This document shows, piece by piece, positions 37,389-50,109 of a stretch of 64,000 nt of DNA (positions are counted from its first letter, which is position 1; each line of letters opens with the position of its first letter). A program made the position numbers and the translations under genes. Source of the stretch: Scatophagus argus (lineage: Eukaryota; Chordata; Actinopteri; Scatophagidae); NCBI RefSeq assembly GCF_020382885.2, contig NC_058506.1:11200318-11264317 (forward strand), given 5' to 3'. The notes under the pieces were generated by a model. The model saw only the letters and a program-made list of their open reading frames with translations, did not search any database and was not told where the DNA came from.

Positions 37389-40300
37389 CTGTTTATGAGG
37401 CAATCCTTTAATTTTTGCAGCTAATCCATTTACAATCCCCTCTTCCTCTGTGGCAGCAGTTAAACAGCATGAGTTCTGAAGAGATAAAATATGCATCCAG
37501 ACCAACCCTACTGCCAATTTACTCACTATAAAGTATAACATCACCTTGAAGTTCGCCAAGATAAAGACTATTTTTACCATATGTATTTGTAATGTGTTGT
37601 TAAAATTTATTTATAGGGGAAAAGTAAGATTTTTCAGTGAAGTTTTTCATTCTAGCTTAACTTAAAACCTGGGAATTTCTCACTCATGATGCCAAAATAA
37701 AAGCTTTGGAACATATCATTAATTTTATAGTAGAGTAGTAGATATTCCCACTTTCTCTTCTGATAAGACTACAAGGTTATAACCTTGGCTGGTTGCTTTT
37801 AACTCTCTCAAGCATTGACTTCCAAAAGCCAGATGGAAATTTTATGATATGACTGCGATGCTGAATCAGACAGTGTGAATGTAACCCATACCCAGGGGTG
37901 ATTTCCATGTTTGCCATATTGTATTTTTAAAAAGGTAGATAATAGGTGCCATAGTTCATGGTTCATCATGCAGTCCAATAATTCCATGTTATTAATGGAG
38001 GTTTATTGATCTGTCCATCAGTATTCCGGTCTGCTCTCTATCATAGAGGCAACCGATCAAAATCTCCCCAGACTGTCAGCGCAGATGCTAAAACCAAAAC
38101 TGTTCACCCAGAGGAACCTCTTGTGGCCACTAAGTTATACTGTGACCCATAAACACTATTTTCACATTCCTAATATTTCTATCAGTAGTGTTTAAAGGCT
38201 TCCTTGTTAAAAGGAAGTTTTTCCTCGCCACTGTCGCCATATGCTTACTCAGTGTGGGATTTTGCCCTGGGACCTGTTTCTCTCTGATTCTCTTCTTTTT
38301 TATTGTTTTGTAGGAATTAGGACTCTTGCATCAACAAAACGTCAGACGATAAGAACGTTGATGATGTCCTGTCTCAATCTGTTACTTTAACCAAAACGAC
38401 TTCTTCCCGAACTCTTAACAAGTCCTGTGTGCTGCAATGTCACCAAACCTCCAGGGAAAATTTCACCAATTTCATGCCACAAAGTATGCTTTCAGGTGGT
38501 GATTGAGATGCATTATGGGAAATGTGGGCATCACAAGGAAAGGAGAATGTACGAAATAAAAAAGACACTATCTCTGATTAAGCTCAATCAATTCTGATCT
38601 TCAGTGCACAAGTGTTATAGAAATGCAACGCTAAATTGGTAGAGTACCCTTTTTACCATAATAGTATCATATAAAGTTCAAGAGTTGTTATAACAATTTT
38701 GGAACGCACCAACAAACACTCTGCTGTTGCTCTTTCTGTGGGGAACTGAAAATGGTATATTTTGTCGTTTAATTTGAAACAACAACATTACAATTCCGTC
38801 AGTCATTATCTGTGACTACTGCCTGTATGTCCTACAGTTCCTCTGTTGACAGGCTTTGACAAAGCTCAGTGAGTGGTATGCCCCTGGACTGCACTGATTT
38901 AGATGTATATATATATATATATATATATCTTCTTTTGTCAGATGATGTACAGTTAAATCTCTCATTTAATCCCAACGGTTCTGTGACACATGACACAATT
39001 CAAAACATTTCAACAAAAAGAATGGACATGTATCCACTCTAAATATAATAACTCTTTGGTACGGTGGCCGACAAGTACAAAATAATGCATCTGTTTCTTA
39101 AATGCAGCGCGTTTGTACTTGTCGGCCACCATACTTTGGACCATATGTTGGACTCCAGTGTTTAACTACAATACTTGTGTTACTTTATGCAGTATTACCC
39201 AAACTTGATTGGTTCCCTTATACAGAAGGAATTCCAAAAATCACTGGAAATGATTACTCCTGGCAAGCTACTTTCCAGCAGATGAACCAGGTTTTAGAGA
39301 AGTTTAGCTGTGTTGATTCCATCTAGTCCAAAACTCTGTAGGAAGACTTTTAACTGAACCAAGACATATTTCATACATTACATTAATTCTTTCAGCATTC
39401 ATTTTTTAAATTTTATTATTTGGTTCTATGAGCATCTCCCTACAGTAATAATTATAAATAAATAAAAATTAAATCACCGATTACACTATAGAGAGTCAGA
39501 GAAATAGAGCAGATTTCAATCAAACAACAGACAGACATTAGATTAACAACAGTCTACTTATCTGTAGTTTTAAGCACATCTTCATGATTCAGAGAATAAA
39601 TTCATTTAGGTTCTAATCTCTAGATTTATGAGACACCGGTGGCACAGATTCAAAAAGAAAAGGCAATGCATGTTGGTGTTGTTTTACCTGAAAGATCAAA
39701 ACACCAAAACAAAGCCTCCATTCAATTATGATGATTAGAGAGTGAACCAATTCCATACTCTAGTAGATTTGCTTGGTCTTCCCTTTCTATATAAATCTGC
39801 AGGGGGAAAAAAACATTTAATATGCAAAAATGCATTTGGTATTTGTTCATGTTTCAAGCATGCAAACATGTATACAAAAGCTTAGATCCCCGTGGACTCT
39901 GCCCTGCTGACATCAATCATTAAAATATGACCAACATCCTCGCATGACGTCAAGTACAAGCTGAGCCATATGTGTGTGTTGTGACATTAATAAGTTTAAT
40001 AGTATCGTATGAGAGCAGGAGTTCAATGTGCCTTTGTGTGAGTGGTTTGTGTGGGTCACTAGGAGGGAACAAGGCCAGCAGTGGGAGTAGATTACAACAT
40101 TTAGTATATTGAAGTGCATCTGCTTCAGATCATGTGGGTCCATGTGCTGCTGTATGTATGGGCAACTCACTATTGCAACATGTTTTATCTGATATAATGT
40201 GGATTCAGCCCTTGAATTTGTGTTTTTTGAAAATCCATATCCAAAGAAAGAGGTTCAGCAATTTTCATTAGTATTAATGTTGTCAAGATAAATTTATGTT

Positions 40301-43300
40301 TGTTTCAAATATTTGTTAAATGCATTCATTGCAGTCTATTTTTAATGTATGATTCTGACTGTGCCACAATACCACAGAAATACTTCATGCGATTCATGTA
40401 AACTGAAAATTTAGCTAAGTGAAGATTTGCTGCCTCGTGGATGTTTATGTGAAAATTTTGAGGTTCCAGTCCTTCGGGTTCAGTCTTTTACTGAAGTAAT
40501 GAGCAATAAACAATTTCTCCTCACATATGTTACAGTTATAATATTTTGACCAAACAACACCCATATTAAATGCATTGTGTCTGTGAAGATTTTTCTCACT
40601 TATCCAGATAGTAAAATGTCAAATTAGATAAAAAGTATTCACCCAAATAGCTTCTTGTGTTGATATTACAGTTTAATTCATTTGCACCAAATGTTGCCAG
40701 TAACTGCAACCTGGGCCCGATTTCCTCTGCATTCCCTCTGAATATTAGTCAAGTCAGTCTATGTGAACATAATGGGTAGAAGATGGGGTTACAGCATCAG
40801 AACTGAAGAAATCTAAATGCAGAGTGAAACATCTGTAGCTCTACAATCCGACAATCACTGGATGGTGTTTGAAATTTGATTTGCATATATATTGTGTGCA
40901 ACACCTATAGATTATTTGTTTGATTTAGTGCTGAACTGTTGATCAAATTTGATCATGATAATGTAAGCTACGGGAAGAGTTTAGGAATAAGCTGTAGAGA
41001 TGGATTCCACTTTCATGTCTGTATGATAAATATGAAGCTGCAGCCAGCAGATGTTAGCTTAGCTGAGCACATGTGCTGGAAACTGGTAGCCTGTAGTGGT
41101 TCAGCGATAAGGAAGAAAGCAAAACCTGCACACAAGCACATCTAAGCTTACTACTGACACTTTTGTCCATAGTTAAATCCACGTTCTGCTTTATACCTTT
41201 CTCCTTGTTTCATATCTCCTAACCACTGACTGTATATAAAGATGAATGACATGAGAGCAAGCCAAAGCCAAATCATTTCAATAGCTGCATGGTGATATCA
41301 ACCCCCCATCCTTCACCTGCCTTCGCCACTCCATGTTAGCAGAAAGGACATGGGCCAAATAATAAATAAGTTTGACTTTGATTAGTTATTCAATGCCAGA
41401 AAAGGGAACTTGATACCACAGCTGCACTGCCTGATACTGCGCAGACTCTGGCTCCAAATGATGTCACCAGCACAGCATAGCAGGACTTGCACCTGGGACA
41501 TTTTGGCTTCACTTTTGCACAGTGGGAGGAAGTGAAGAAGTGTCATCCATCTTTATGTATGTGAGTGCTTTAAACACTTTCTTTAACCCAACCACAAACA
41601 CACACATATCCCACTGAGAGTGCTTTGTGCTGACCTGTGTTGCTGAGCTGATTAGTGCTTTTAGAGTAGAAGACACAGACACAGACACAGACACAGACAC
41701 AGACACAGACACAGACACAGACACAGACACAAACACAAACACACACACACTACCATATCTTGATGGGCCCACCTCTCTCCCATGTGTCCATTCACATTTT
41801 CTTTTTGTTTAAACTAACTATGGGAAATGACCTCACCAGCTTTCATGACAATAATCCAAAAACAGCAACTCACGGGCAAGTGACGACCATGGGAACGTAA
41901 CAAAAACAATAGCAACATTGTTTCACACTTGAATGTGCAACATGCAAGAGCAGCAGGGGCATCACAGTGTGGTGCTGGGTTTTTTGTTGATTTCCTGAGT
42001 GGATATGCTCTTTCTTCCTCCTACTCATTATGTGACAAGCCATTTTTATTCTCAAATGTGTAGCCTGGTGGAAAAAAAGGGGGAAATCAGCTGAAACTTC
42101 TTTTCATATTTCCTCACAGAGTTTACAGATTTGGGCATGCACCAATAAATTTGTACACTTTTGTTATTTAGCCCTTTGTTAAGCAGGAAATTGTGGTTTT
42201 TTAAATTGTTTTTAAAGAGTGTATTGGCTTTTATAATACTAACAAATAAAAGATTTAATTTGATAAACAACCTACTATAAGTGGCTAGTGGCTCTGTGAG
42301 GCTGTAGAGTACATGACAAACACTGACACTGAGCCATCCTGTTAGTGTGGCTACAAATAAAAATGTTGCCCACATAAGAAGGTTTTAATCCAAAAGGACA
42401 AATCTTTAAACAGTCCAGTGATTGGCCAAATTTAGAATAAAGTGGAACAGGAAAGCAGAGAAAAGATCAAAGAGCTTTTCTGTCACAATAGCACCAAGTA
42501 ATATTTTAGGTAGACTGTTTACAAGCACTTGTAGAATGAAAATATGAGGCTCACATCATTACTGGTTGTGGTGCTGTTAAGACCATCACACATTAAACTG
42601 CAGTTTAAAGGCTGAACAAACTACATCTACCTTCAGCTTTGCTTTACTTGGCTACCAGAAGGTGACAGATACTGAAAAAACTGACTTCATGGGACAGATG
42701 AGAAAATGAAAAGCTCAGAGACAGAGAGAGAAAGAGGAGAGGACAGATTAACTGTTTAATCTTCAGGTCATCAAATCTGTGATTGATCGGGGATTACACC
42801 CTGTGTTTGTTTCTTTGGCCTTGTGACTTACAATAGGGAAACCTGAAGCAGAGCACAGACCAACTAACGGAGGTTCATCTGGCCTGTGACACTATACTCC
42901 TATACGCTATACACCTAAATAGGCTGGTATTTCACATAGCAGCTCTCTTTAATGCTTTAAACCAAAAGATTGCACAATGTGACAGCAAAGAACAACTTCG
43001 CCAACAATACCAACTGACTTCTGGACATCCTCTTTGCCAGATTATGGGTGCTCTTTTCCATTTTTGCCTGATTAAAATGGAAAAACACTTCTTCTCTCAT
43101 TTTCCCCCGAATTGATTATAATCTCTCATTATTTTTGATTGAGATCTGCGTGCATGCATGGGTACATGGGGTGTGTGGGTGTGTAATCTCTGTGCCACTG
43201 CAGGAACGTGGAGTGTGCACTTGGCCGATGTTCAGCAGGCAGCTCACAGGATTATGATGACTGTTGCTACTGCATCTGTGTTTTGGGGACATGAGTGGAG

Positions 43301-45350
43301 AATAAAAAACGAGAGAGAGAGAGAGAGAGAGAAAATGAAGAGAATGGAGGAAGATCAACAGACTTGGTGGTGGGGTTGGGGGGGGGGCAAACAGTACAGG
43401 GTTCAAATTCTGGAAAGAGACAAACAAAGGAGGAAGTGGACACGAGGGCTGTGTGTGTGCACAGGATTATTTCTGTGGGGTAGCGTCTGTGTGTTCCAGC
43501 TGTGGTCAGTGGATTATGTAAAAATTCATGAGGATGCCTGTCTGTCAGCCTCAGTCAGCCTTTTACAGTGTCCTTCTGCAGTGGAGGATTGCACACACAA
43601 GACTTCCTTGTGACAACACTCACATCAGCCTGCTGGGGCACCCAACAGAGGCTGACAGACCTGCGGATGTGCTCTGAGTCTGCAGCAGCCAGGAGATGAC
43701 AGATACACTGCAGCAACAGTGAGCAGGCTGGGTCTTGGCAGCAATCATGTTGTTACACCCTTCCTGCTCCCTGTGAAGCTCTAATCCACTGCCCTGTCCT
43801 TCGACATGACAATCCCACACACATGGCGCGTCCTCACACTATAACACATGCACACATGTATGCACAGAAGCAAATTACTGCTCTTCATGCACAAGGGAGT
43901 TTATCACTGACTGAGGGAAAAAAGCAATCACAGCAGATGTCACAACAGCTTAACACATCCGTATGCTGCCACAATCGCTTTTGTCATTACGTAATATGAA
44001 TACCCCCCCACCCCCCCACATCTTTTATTGCATAGACACACACTCTGATACCAGCTGTACATTTGGCCTCAGCTTAGTTTGATCACACAGCCGCACCTGT
44101 TACAATGAGGCAAGAGGTAGTCCATTCACTCAAACACACACACACACTATAAGACGTGGGGATGCCATCTGCAGGGGCGGCCGCATCTTAGCGTGATTAC
44201 ACCAGTGCACCTGACGAAAACAGGCCAGTTTAATGTTGTAGTTCTGACTGATATGGTCTGACTTCTGCACTGATAAGGAGTGAGGTCATGTAGATTCAAA
44301 GATTAATTCAGCTGACTATGAAGATGGGAGCAGTTTGATGTGAGATGCAAAGAATTACACTGATTAAGTAAAACAGGCACTGAAACCCAATTTACACTTT
44401 CCATGTCAACTGTGCAAGGGTTCACTAAGGTTCCCTAAATTTTGTTGTCAGAGGTTGTACAAGTTGGGTCAGTGCAGCCACTGCCCTACCAGGGTACCTG
44501 CTGAATATATGCTATAAAACCAAAACAGACGAGGTATTTAAAGAGAAACTGTGTGCATATTCGTGAAACACATCCTTCAAACAGACTCCAGAAAGTAGCA
44601 TAAACAATAAAATCCTCATCCACGATGTCCGCATGTGTTTGTGTTCGTGCTTTGCTTTTCCTTGGTTGATTGGCTAATCTGATATTCTTACTCTAAAGGT
44701 AACCAACCATCAGTCCTCAAAACCAAACCTAACCACCTCGACTAACCAAAGCAAGGAGTACAAGTAATAGATCTATTAAAAAAATTAAATTATTTATTAT
44801 TAATGAATTCATCAAGTGCTACATATAAACCCTTTACCAAAACTTTTTAAACTTTTTACTACCTATACTTGATAATGAGACTAATAATCATGAAGGTTAA
44901 GATAAGTTTTTATATTATATATAACAGTCTATATGATACCACTAATGTAAAATAGACACAAGACACTATTACGACTGTTTATGCTGAAATATTCAAATAT
45001 CATTTATCAAAATAAAAGCCTGAAAACCAAAACCACACCTCTAATTTACCTGTATTTTTCTCAGACTGGGTTTCGGTGGATTTTCTCTTTAGTGTTCACT
45101 TTGCGTACAGCTTATTAGATAGGTCCACATGTTCCTGACATTGAACTGTTCTTTTAGCACAACCTTATTAGTCCACTTCCTATCGATTTCGATATATTTA
45201 ATACACAGAAGTCAATCTTTCACCTGGACCCACATCACCAGAGTCACACCAGTATTGTTTAACAGGTGCTAATGAAAACAAAAAGCGGAGCAGCCTACCT
45301 GGAATAACACAAGTTGTTATCAGGAATATCCAAAATCCAATGTTGTCCAT
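32852..45350 (-). CDS. nectin1: Nectin-1 cell adhesion molecule
   Basis: Ca2+-independent Ig adhesion receptor of adherens junctions; nectins link to actin through afadin. Exons from the 5' side: 45299-45350 (signal peptide), 36485-36597 and 35579-35837 (V domain), 34886-35003 and 34611-34792 (first C-type Ig), 34393-34510 and 33915-34066 (second C-type Ig), 33602-33734 (transmembrane), 33446-33509, 32852-33178. They sum to 505 aa (human 517). The V domain has nectin-1 hallmarks: VTWQKLVNGTKQNVAI, then LGVSVAPPYRDRV and ATYICEYTTFPAGNRE. Transmembrane segment at about 343-366 (VISVIALLLAAGVLMGITIT). The tail ends EQYV, fitting the E/A-x-Y-V afadin PDZ-binding consensus. The cytoplasmic tail carries a Ser run and Pro-rich stretches. 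Introns divide every Ig domain, as in mammalian nectins. Intron 1 is 8.7 kb. thy1 diverges from it about 2.7 kb away, as in human. Whether this is the a or b fish paralogue is unknown. Confidence 0.93.
37352..37387. repeat. (CA)n microsatellite
   Basis: A CA dinucleotide run of about 35 bases in nectin1 intron 1. Confidence 0.95.
38185..38300 (+). repeat. Teleost interspersed repeat end
   Basis: The segment 'ttccttgttaaaaggaagtttttcctcgccactgtcgcc' followed by 'tgcttactcagtgtgggat' is a very common fish repeat terminus, here inside nectin1 intron 1. It is a decayed fragment with no coding content. Confidence 0.55.
39063..39130. repeat. Perfect 19-bp inverted repeat (hairpin)
   Basis: GGTGGCCGACAAGTACAAA at 39063-39081 is matched exactly by its reverse complement at 39112-39130, with a 30-base loop containing gcagcgcg. 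It lies in nectin1 intron 1. It could be the collapsed ends of a small palindromic element or a transcribed hairpin; nothing in the sequence decides between them. Confidence 0.9.
41221..41570. mobile_element. MITE-like element
   Basis: The left end 'ctgtatataaagatgaatgacatg' at about 41229-41252 and the reverse complement of the right end (cataaagatggatgacac, about 41540-41560) resemble each other as imperfect terminal inverted repeats. The interior is non-coding. Related end sequence occurs at 20075-20102. Target-site duplications were not settled. Confidence 0.5.
41670..41750. repeat. (ACAGAC)n hexanucleotide microsatellite
   Basis: About 80 bases of an ACAGAC hexamer array, grading into (ACAAAC) and (AC)n. 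It lies in nectin1 intron 1 and creates spurious Asp-Thr and Ser-Val repeat open frames. Confidence 0.95.
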
Positions 45351-48120
45351 GCCCAAGCCCCCGGTGCCAGCTTCACGCTGGTGTTAAATTCCCAGTGTGG
45401 ACTTGTTTTATGCCTCTTGCTACCCAGACTAAACACACGCAGCAGGATCAACTTCAGGTCTGTGAGCCAAGGTCCAATTAGGTCTCCATGTATGCTCCAA
45501 GCCGAGCACACACTCCCCCAACCCTAAAAAGATTTATCAAACTTGCCTCCGCACCCTGTGTCACTTTTTCTTTCTCCCACTCTAATTCCGACCTCCCTCT
45601 GACTGGTAACGGAGCTGCATCAGTCTCTGTCCGGCTGAGGCTTGGCAGGGATAAAGCAGCTTATGGCGTGGGCAGATTATTTCCGAGATAGCCTACCCCC
45701 ATTCCCGACCGACAGCTATCTGTCACTGTGTGAGGGCTGGGCTGGCTGCTGTGCACATTCAGAATAAAAGGCGCAGTCAGACTAAACGAGCGGCAATAGA
45801 CTCAATTAGGGCTCAGACAGTGGCGTAGCTACAGGAATTAAGTCCCACAAATTGTAGCCCCCTATTTTATTTTTTTATTTTAAATTTTATTTTTAGTAGA
45901 GATAAACATAGATGAATACATGATTACAGAGACTTTTAAGTGAAAAATAAATAAATACATTGTGCAAAACTTTAAAAAAATGTAAGTGATCTGTGATCTC
46001 AAAGAACAACTTTTGCTCTCTCAGTTATTGATTTTGCCTCCTTCTGTCCTGTAGAGGGCAGCAACGACGCATTCTGTCAGCAAGAGTTTTGAAGATGAAC
46101 AGGAGGACATTTATGAAGTTGCCTTTTTACAAACTGGATGTTAATGTGCAAAACTAATCTTCATTTTAATTAATTTTCCTGAGCACATTACAGGAAACAT
46201 CACTCAAAGTGTTGGTTTATTGATTTTCAGAATGGCTGTTTTTGGAAACGAAATATTCCAATAGAAATTTTAGAGCTAAAGCCCAAAGCATATCCACACA
46301 TCTCACTCTAAAATCAAGATAAAACCATATTGAATCCCACTGATCCATGTCTTGCGAGTGTGATGGGTACCTGCAAGACAAGACTAATGGTATAAAAATG
46401 AAAGGTTATGATAATTATTAACACAAATAATGAACCTGTGCACACACATTTGGTTTCTTTGAGACATCATAGATTCTAGATGAAGAATAAATTAATGGAA
46501 AAGAAAATAGATACATTTTGGTCTGATAGTCATTGTGTTGCTGTGTTGTGGACAATGAGGTTGGCTGCAATATGGAAAATGAGGAGGGAAAGTAAGTAGA
46601 GGCAACCACTGGGTGCATGAGAAATGAGGAAAGAGACTGAAAGTGGAAAATTAGAGAACACTCTGGGAGAAGGAAGAAAAAGTCTGAGGCTGCCTGAATG
46701 CGCCTGAAGATGAGAGAGAAAAAGAGGATGTACGAGGCGCTGTGCCTGATAAGCTAAATGAGATTGTATTCCAGATTGCATTCACTAGATTTCTTATATT
46801 AAAAATTAACATATTCAAAATGAATAATTTGACAAATTTTTGTTTGTCTGATATTAGTGATTAGGTCTTTTTTTAGTCTTCAGTGAACCAAGCTCACTGA
46901 GCTACTGCTTGTCCTTGTAGTTCTTTAAATTTGCCTCTGATGTTACTGTGTATTTACTCTGCATGAAGTACTTTAAGCTCATGTGGTTCACAATGAATTT
47001 CAAGCTTGTCTCTGCATGGAGTTCATATGTTCTCCCTTTCTGTGTGATGCTCAGGTGAACTGGGGACCTTAATGGTATGAATGTAAACATTTTACCTGTG
47101 TTACCTGTCCAGAAGCTTTCCTGTGTTCTCCACAGAGCATGCTGGGAACTGTCCTCTGTGATCATGAAGAGGGCGGAGGGGCTGAATAAGTGATTCCAGC
47201 AAAGTGTTCTCCTCTATTTTTACATTTTTTATAGATTTTTGTATTTTTCATTTATGCTGTTAAACCATTTAGCTTCCCTCTCTTTTAAAAAACAAAGTGG
47301 ACTTTGGATGATGCAGGTGGCTGTATTGTGCAACCATGTTTTCGCTGTAATTTTAGTCATAGCCATCGATATGCAGCAACCATCATGCATCCCACGGCCT
47401 AACACTGGCATCTTGTGATCCAGACTATGAATCGACATCAACCTCCAGAAAGTGAAATTCCTTTTATTGTCCTTAGGGTGGAGACATTGAACCACTGCAC
47501 ATGACACATTTGGTATGACGGTGCTAGAAATTTCTACAAGATCATAAATTCACTCGGGTAGTGGATACTGGGCAGACATACAGCCAACAAAATGAGACAT
47601 CCCTTTATTTTCCCTTCAAAATTCATTTAAAGCTTACCTTTTTACAATAAGTGCACAGTTATATGGTTGTTATACAGACCACATTACAAGAATCACCCTA
47701 TAGGCTCTGAGGAAGTCATTTTTGATGTTTGAGCTTTAAAAGTGGAAATCAGAGAGAGAGTACCACATAGGCAGACATGAAGGGCAAACTAGGACAGGAG
47801 TCGACCTCCAGAAATGAGACAAAGGTGAGGAAAGGACCTGAACGAAAAGGAGACAAGGTCATAACATCCTGCTGACAGAAACGACGATGCTGACCGAGTT
47901 TTGCCTTAGCCCTGCCCCCAAGACCCTCCGTCAGACACTGCAGAGCAGAAAGACGAATCAGTGTTCTGTGGTCCACCCTCATCCCTCCCACTCTCTCCCC
48001 ACCTCTCTGTATAGCTCCCACCTCATCTCAGTAGTGTGATGCTCTGCAGTGCTGCGCACTAAACTTCCACCAGCTGTTTATTCCTCAGCCAGACAAGAGC
48101 ACGTAGGCAGGAGCTGCTGC
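45351..48120. other. Spacer between the divergent genes nectin1 and thy1
   Basis: The left part should hold the nectin1 5' UTR and promoter, and the right part the thy1 promoter. No coding exon was recognised. A donor-like site (caggag|gtaaga) at 48141/48142 suggests an untranslated thy1 first exon ending at 48141. Confidence 0.5.
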
Positions 48121-48388
48121 ATCATCCAGCCCTGACAGGAGGTAAGACTCTTCACAGATGTTCAGCTACAGCTCAGGGAGTAGGTATGAGGACTATTGTC
48201 ATATCAGGGAGAGATTGAATATACTAGAAACATGTAGGTATGCACGGAAAAACAATGAAGTGTGTAGAGATATGCAAACACTAGTCTAATTTGAAACTCA
48301 TTATATAATATTAGACTTGTACTGATACTGATACAAAACTGTGTCAAGGGCATTGGAAAAGTGTGAGGAATAGGGTAATAACACATGC

Positions 48389-48412
48389 AAAAAAAAAAAA
48401 AAAAAAAAAAAA
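48389..48412. repeat. Poly(A) tract
   Basis: A run of 24 A residues between the presumed untranslated thy1 exon and its first coding exon. Confidence 0.9.
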
Positions 48413-48902
48413 CAAGAAAGAGAAAACAACTGTTATGTTTTGCTCTGAATTATTGTCCAGTCATTAGGTGTGGCCATAGGTAAGCTCCAACTTCTGGGGA
48501 CAACTGGACATTTACAATAATTTAGATCAGAGCATCAGAGCCATGTCAGCTTGTGACCGAAACAAGCACAGTTGTGTTTATTGATCCAGAAAAATTATTC
48601 AGGCTTTTTTTTTTTTAGTTTGCTTCCTTTATCATGTCTGTTCTCTTTTCCATTTCCCTATATGATATCACTATAAATAGTGTCATGACCTCACCCAAAA
48701 TGACCTCACAACCGCCTGGAGAGCTAAGGGCTGAGAAGCACTGATTTAAATGGATCATAACTCAATTTAGCCTGTCTCTGTAAAACCGCACCGCTTACAT
48801 TTTATTCTTATAAATGGTCTATTTAAACTGATTTTCTTTCTCACATTTCCTTTCTTTCTTGTTTTGTTTTGTTTTTTAAAGTTGGATGGGTGCTTTTCCA
48901 TC

Positions 48903-49593
48903 ATGCTCAAGTCGCTGTTTTTGTATGGAGTGCTGGGAGGTGAGAATATTTATAAAAAATATTCCTATTCTGGTATATGGAGACTTCTACTTAAAATGAA
49001 ATACCTTTCTTTCTTCATATGTTCTCATTCTCCCACTCTGTTTGCCCCAGTGTTGCTGATCCCAGCAAAGTGCGATCAGATCTCTGTTTGTATTAATGAT
49101 GACAACAACCTGAGGGTGGACTGTCTGGTCAAGCCGGAGCCCAGCAAGATCAACAGCTATGAGTTCTCTTGGTCCTCTGGAACCAAAGAGACTCTCATTA
49201 ACACCAACGTGTCCGGTTCGGCAGCAGAGGGTCAGTTCAAAGGTAAAAGCATCGTGGAAGAGCTGCATCCCCACGGCTACAGAATGACCCTGATCGGCTT
49301 CACCGAAAAACTCCCACACAACACCACCTACATGTGCAGAATATCCAGGGAGGCTGCCACAGTAACTGTCGAGAAAAGTAGGTTGATGAACTGCGTGCAT
49401 GCTGTTTGAGGGAGTGAGCATTAAAATAAGTGAGTGGGAGACAAATTCAAGAGGTTTTTGTCAACTGTTTGCATCCCACTTTTCTTCCTCTGCAGGTCAA
49501 CTTGCCACATGTTCAGCAGTGAGCGTGTTTCTGAAGAGCTCTTTCTCCTGGATCGTTTGTCTGCTGCTTTTCTTCTATCACACACACAGCTAA
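48903..49593 (+). CDS. thy1: Thy-1 (CD90) GPI-anchored glycoprotein
   Basis: Small GPI-anchored Ig-superfamily protein of neurons and other cells, acting in adhesion through integrins. Three coding exons: 48903-48939, 49051-49377, 49496-49593. They sum to 153 aa (about 161 in mammals). Signal peptide MLKSLFLYGVLGVLLIPAKC, then one V-like Ig domain with cysteines in ISVCINDD, RVDCLVKP, TTYMCRIS and QLATCSA, matching the four-cysteine pattern of Thy-1. The motif YEFSWSSGTKET corresponds to mammalian YEFSLTRETKK. N-glycosylation sequons NVSG and NTTY are present. The C-terminus is hydrophobic (FLKSSFSWIVCLLLFFYHTHS), as expected for a GPI-attachment signal. The second coding exon carries nearly the whole Ig domain, as in mammals. 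Identity is supported independently by its divergent pairing with nectin1, as on human 11q23.3. Confidence 0.92.
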
Positions 49594-49765
49594 AAACAAA
49601 AAAACCCTGCAAGCACACACACATCAAACCTTGCCTACGCATCTGTCCGCATCTACAAACATCCCCACAATAATACACCCACATATTGATTGTCAATAGC
49701 TTGTGAACGTCTCTCCTTCCTATATTTTCCTCCTAAGTGCACTGAAATGTTTTCTTAACTTTAAC

Positions 49766-49917
49766 AATAAATAATGAAGATGACACACAGATGATTCAAC
49801 AAGACGCGTTGGATGTGCTTTTAGCTGCAGAGACACACAGCTGCATGTGTATAAATGCACTGAGTAACCTGTCATGTAAATATTACTTTGGTGGCTGCAG
49901 CATTTGTTTTCAATAAA
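49766..49917 (+). terminator. thy1: Two polyadenylation signals of thy1
   Basis: AATAAA hexamers at 49766-49771 and 49912-49917 lie 170-330 bases after the thy1 stop codon. Alternative polyadenylation is possible. Confidence 0.6.
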
Positions 49918-50109
49918 GATATACTATTTAAATCCAGAAAAACTTGCATATGAATTCAGTTTTCATATAGTGGAACAGAGGTGGGACACAGATGGAATTA
50001 AAAGGATCTTTTTAAACAAAATGTCATGCACACTAGCTCCATCATATCGGAGAATAGATTTACTAATAATCATGACGACAGAGAGACAGGTACAGAGTTC
50101 TCAAGTTGA

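Larger units (their letters stand above)
37600..45298. other. Remainder of nectin1 intron 1
   Basis: Apart from the repeats listed, this long intron shows only short or low-complexity open frames, for example the GAGA-rich tract at 43310-43333. No second gene with splice-linked exons was recognised in it. Confidence 0.55.

Noticed and set aside
41627-41812. Asp-Thr repeat protein
   Set aside because: It is a translation of the ACAGAC microsatellite within an intron.
43158-43613. 151-codon plus-strand open frame in nectin1 intron 1
   Set aside because: It runs through a GAGA-rich simple tract (RERERE) and a G-run, with no domain or splice partner.
48987-49421. 144-codon minus-strand open frame
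   Set aside because: It is the shadow of the thy1 Ig exon on the opposite strand.
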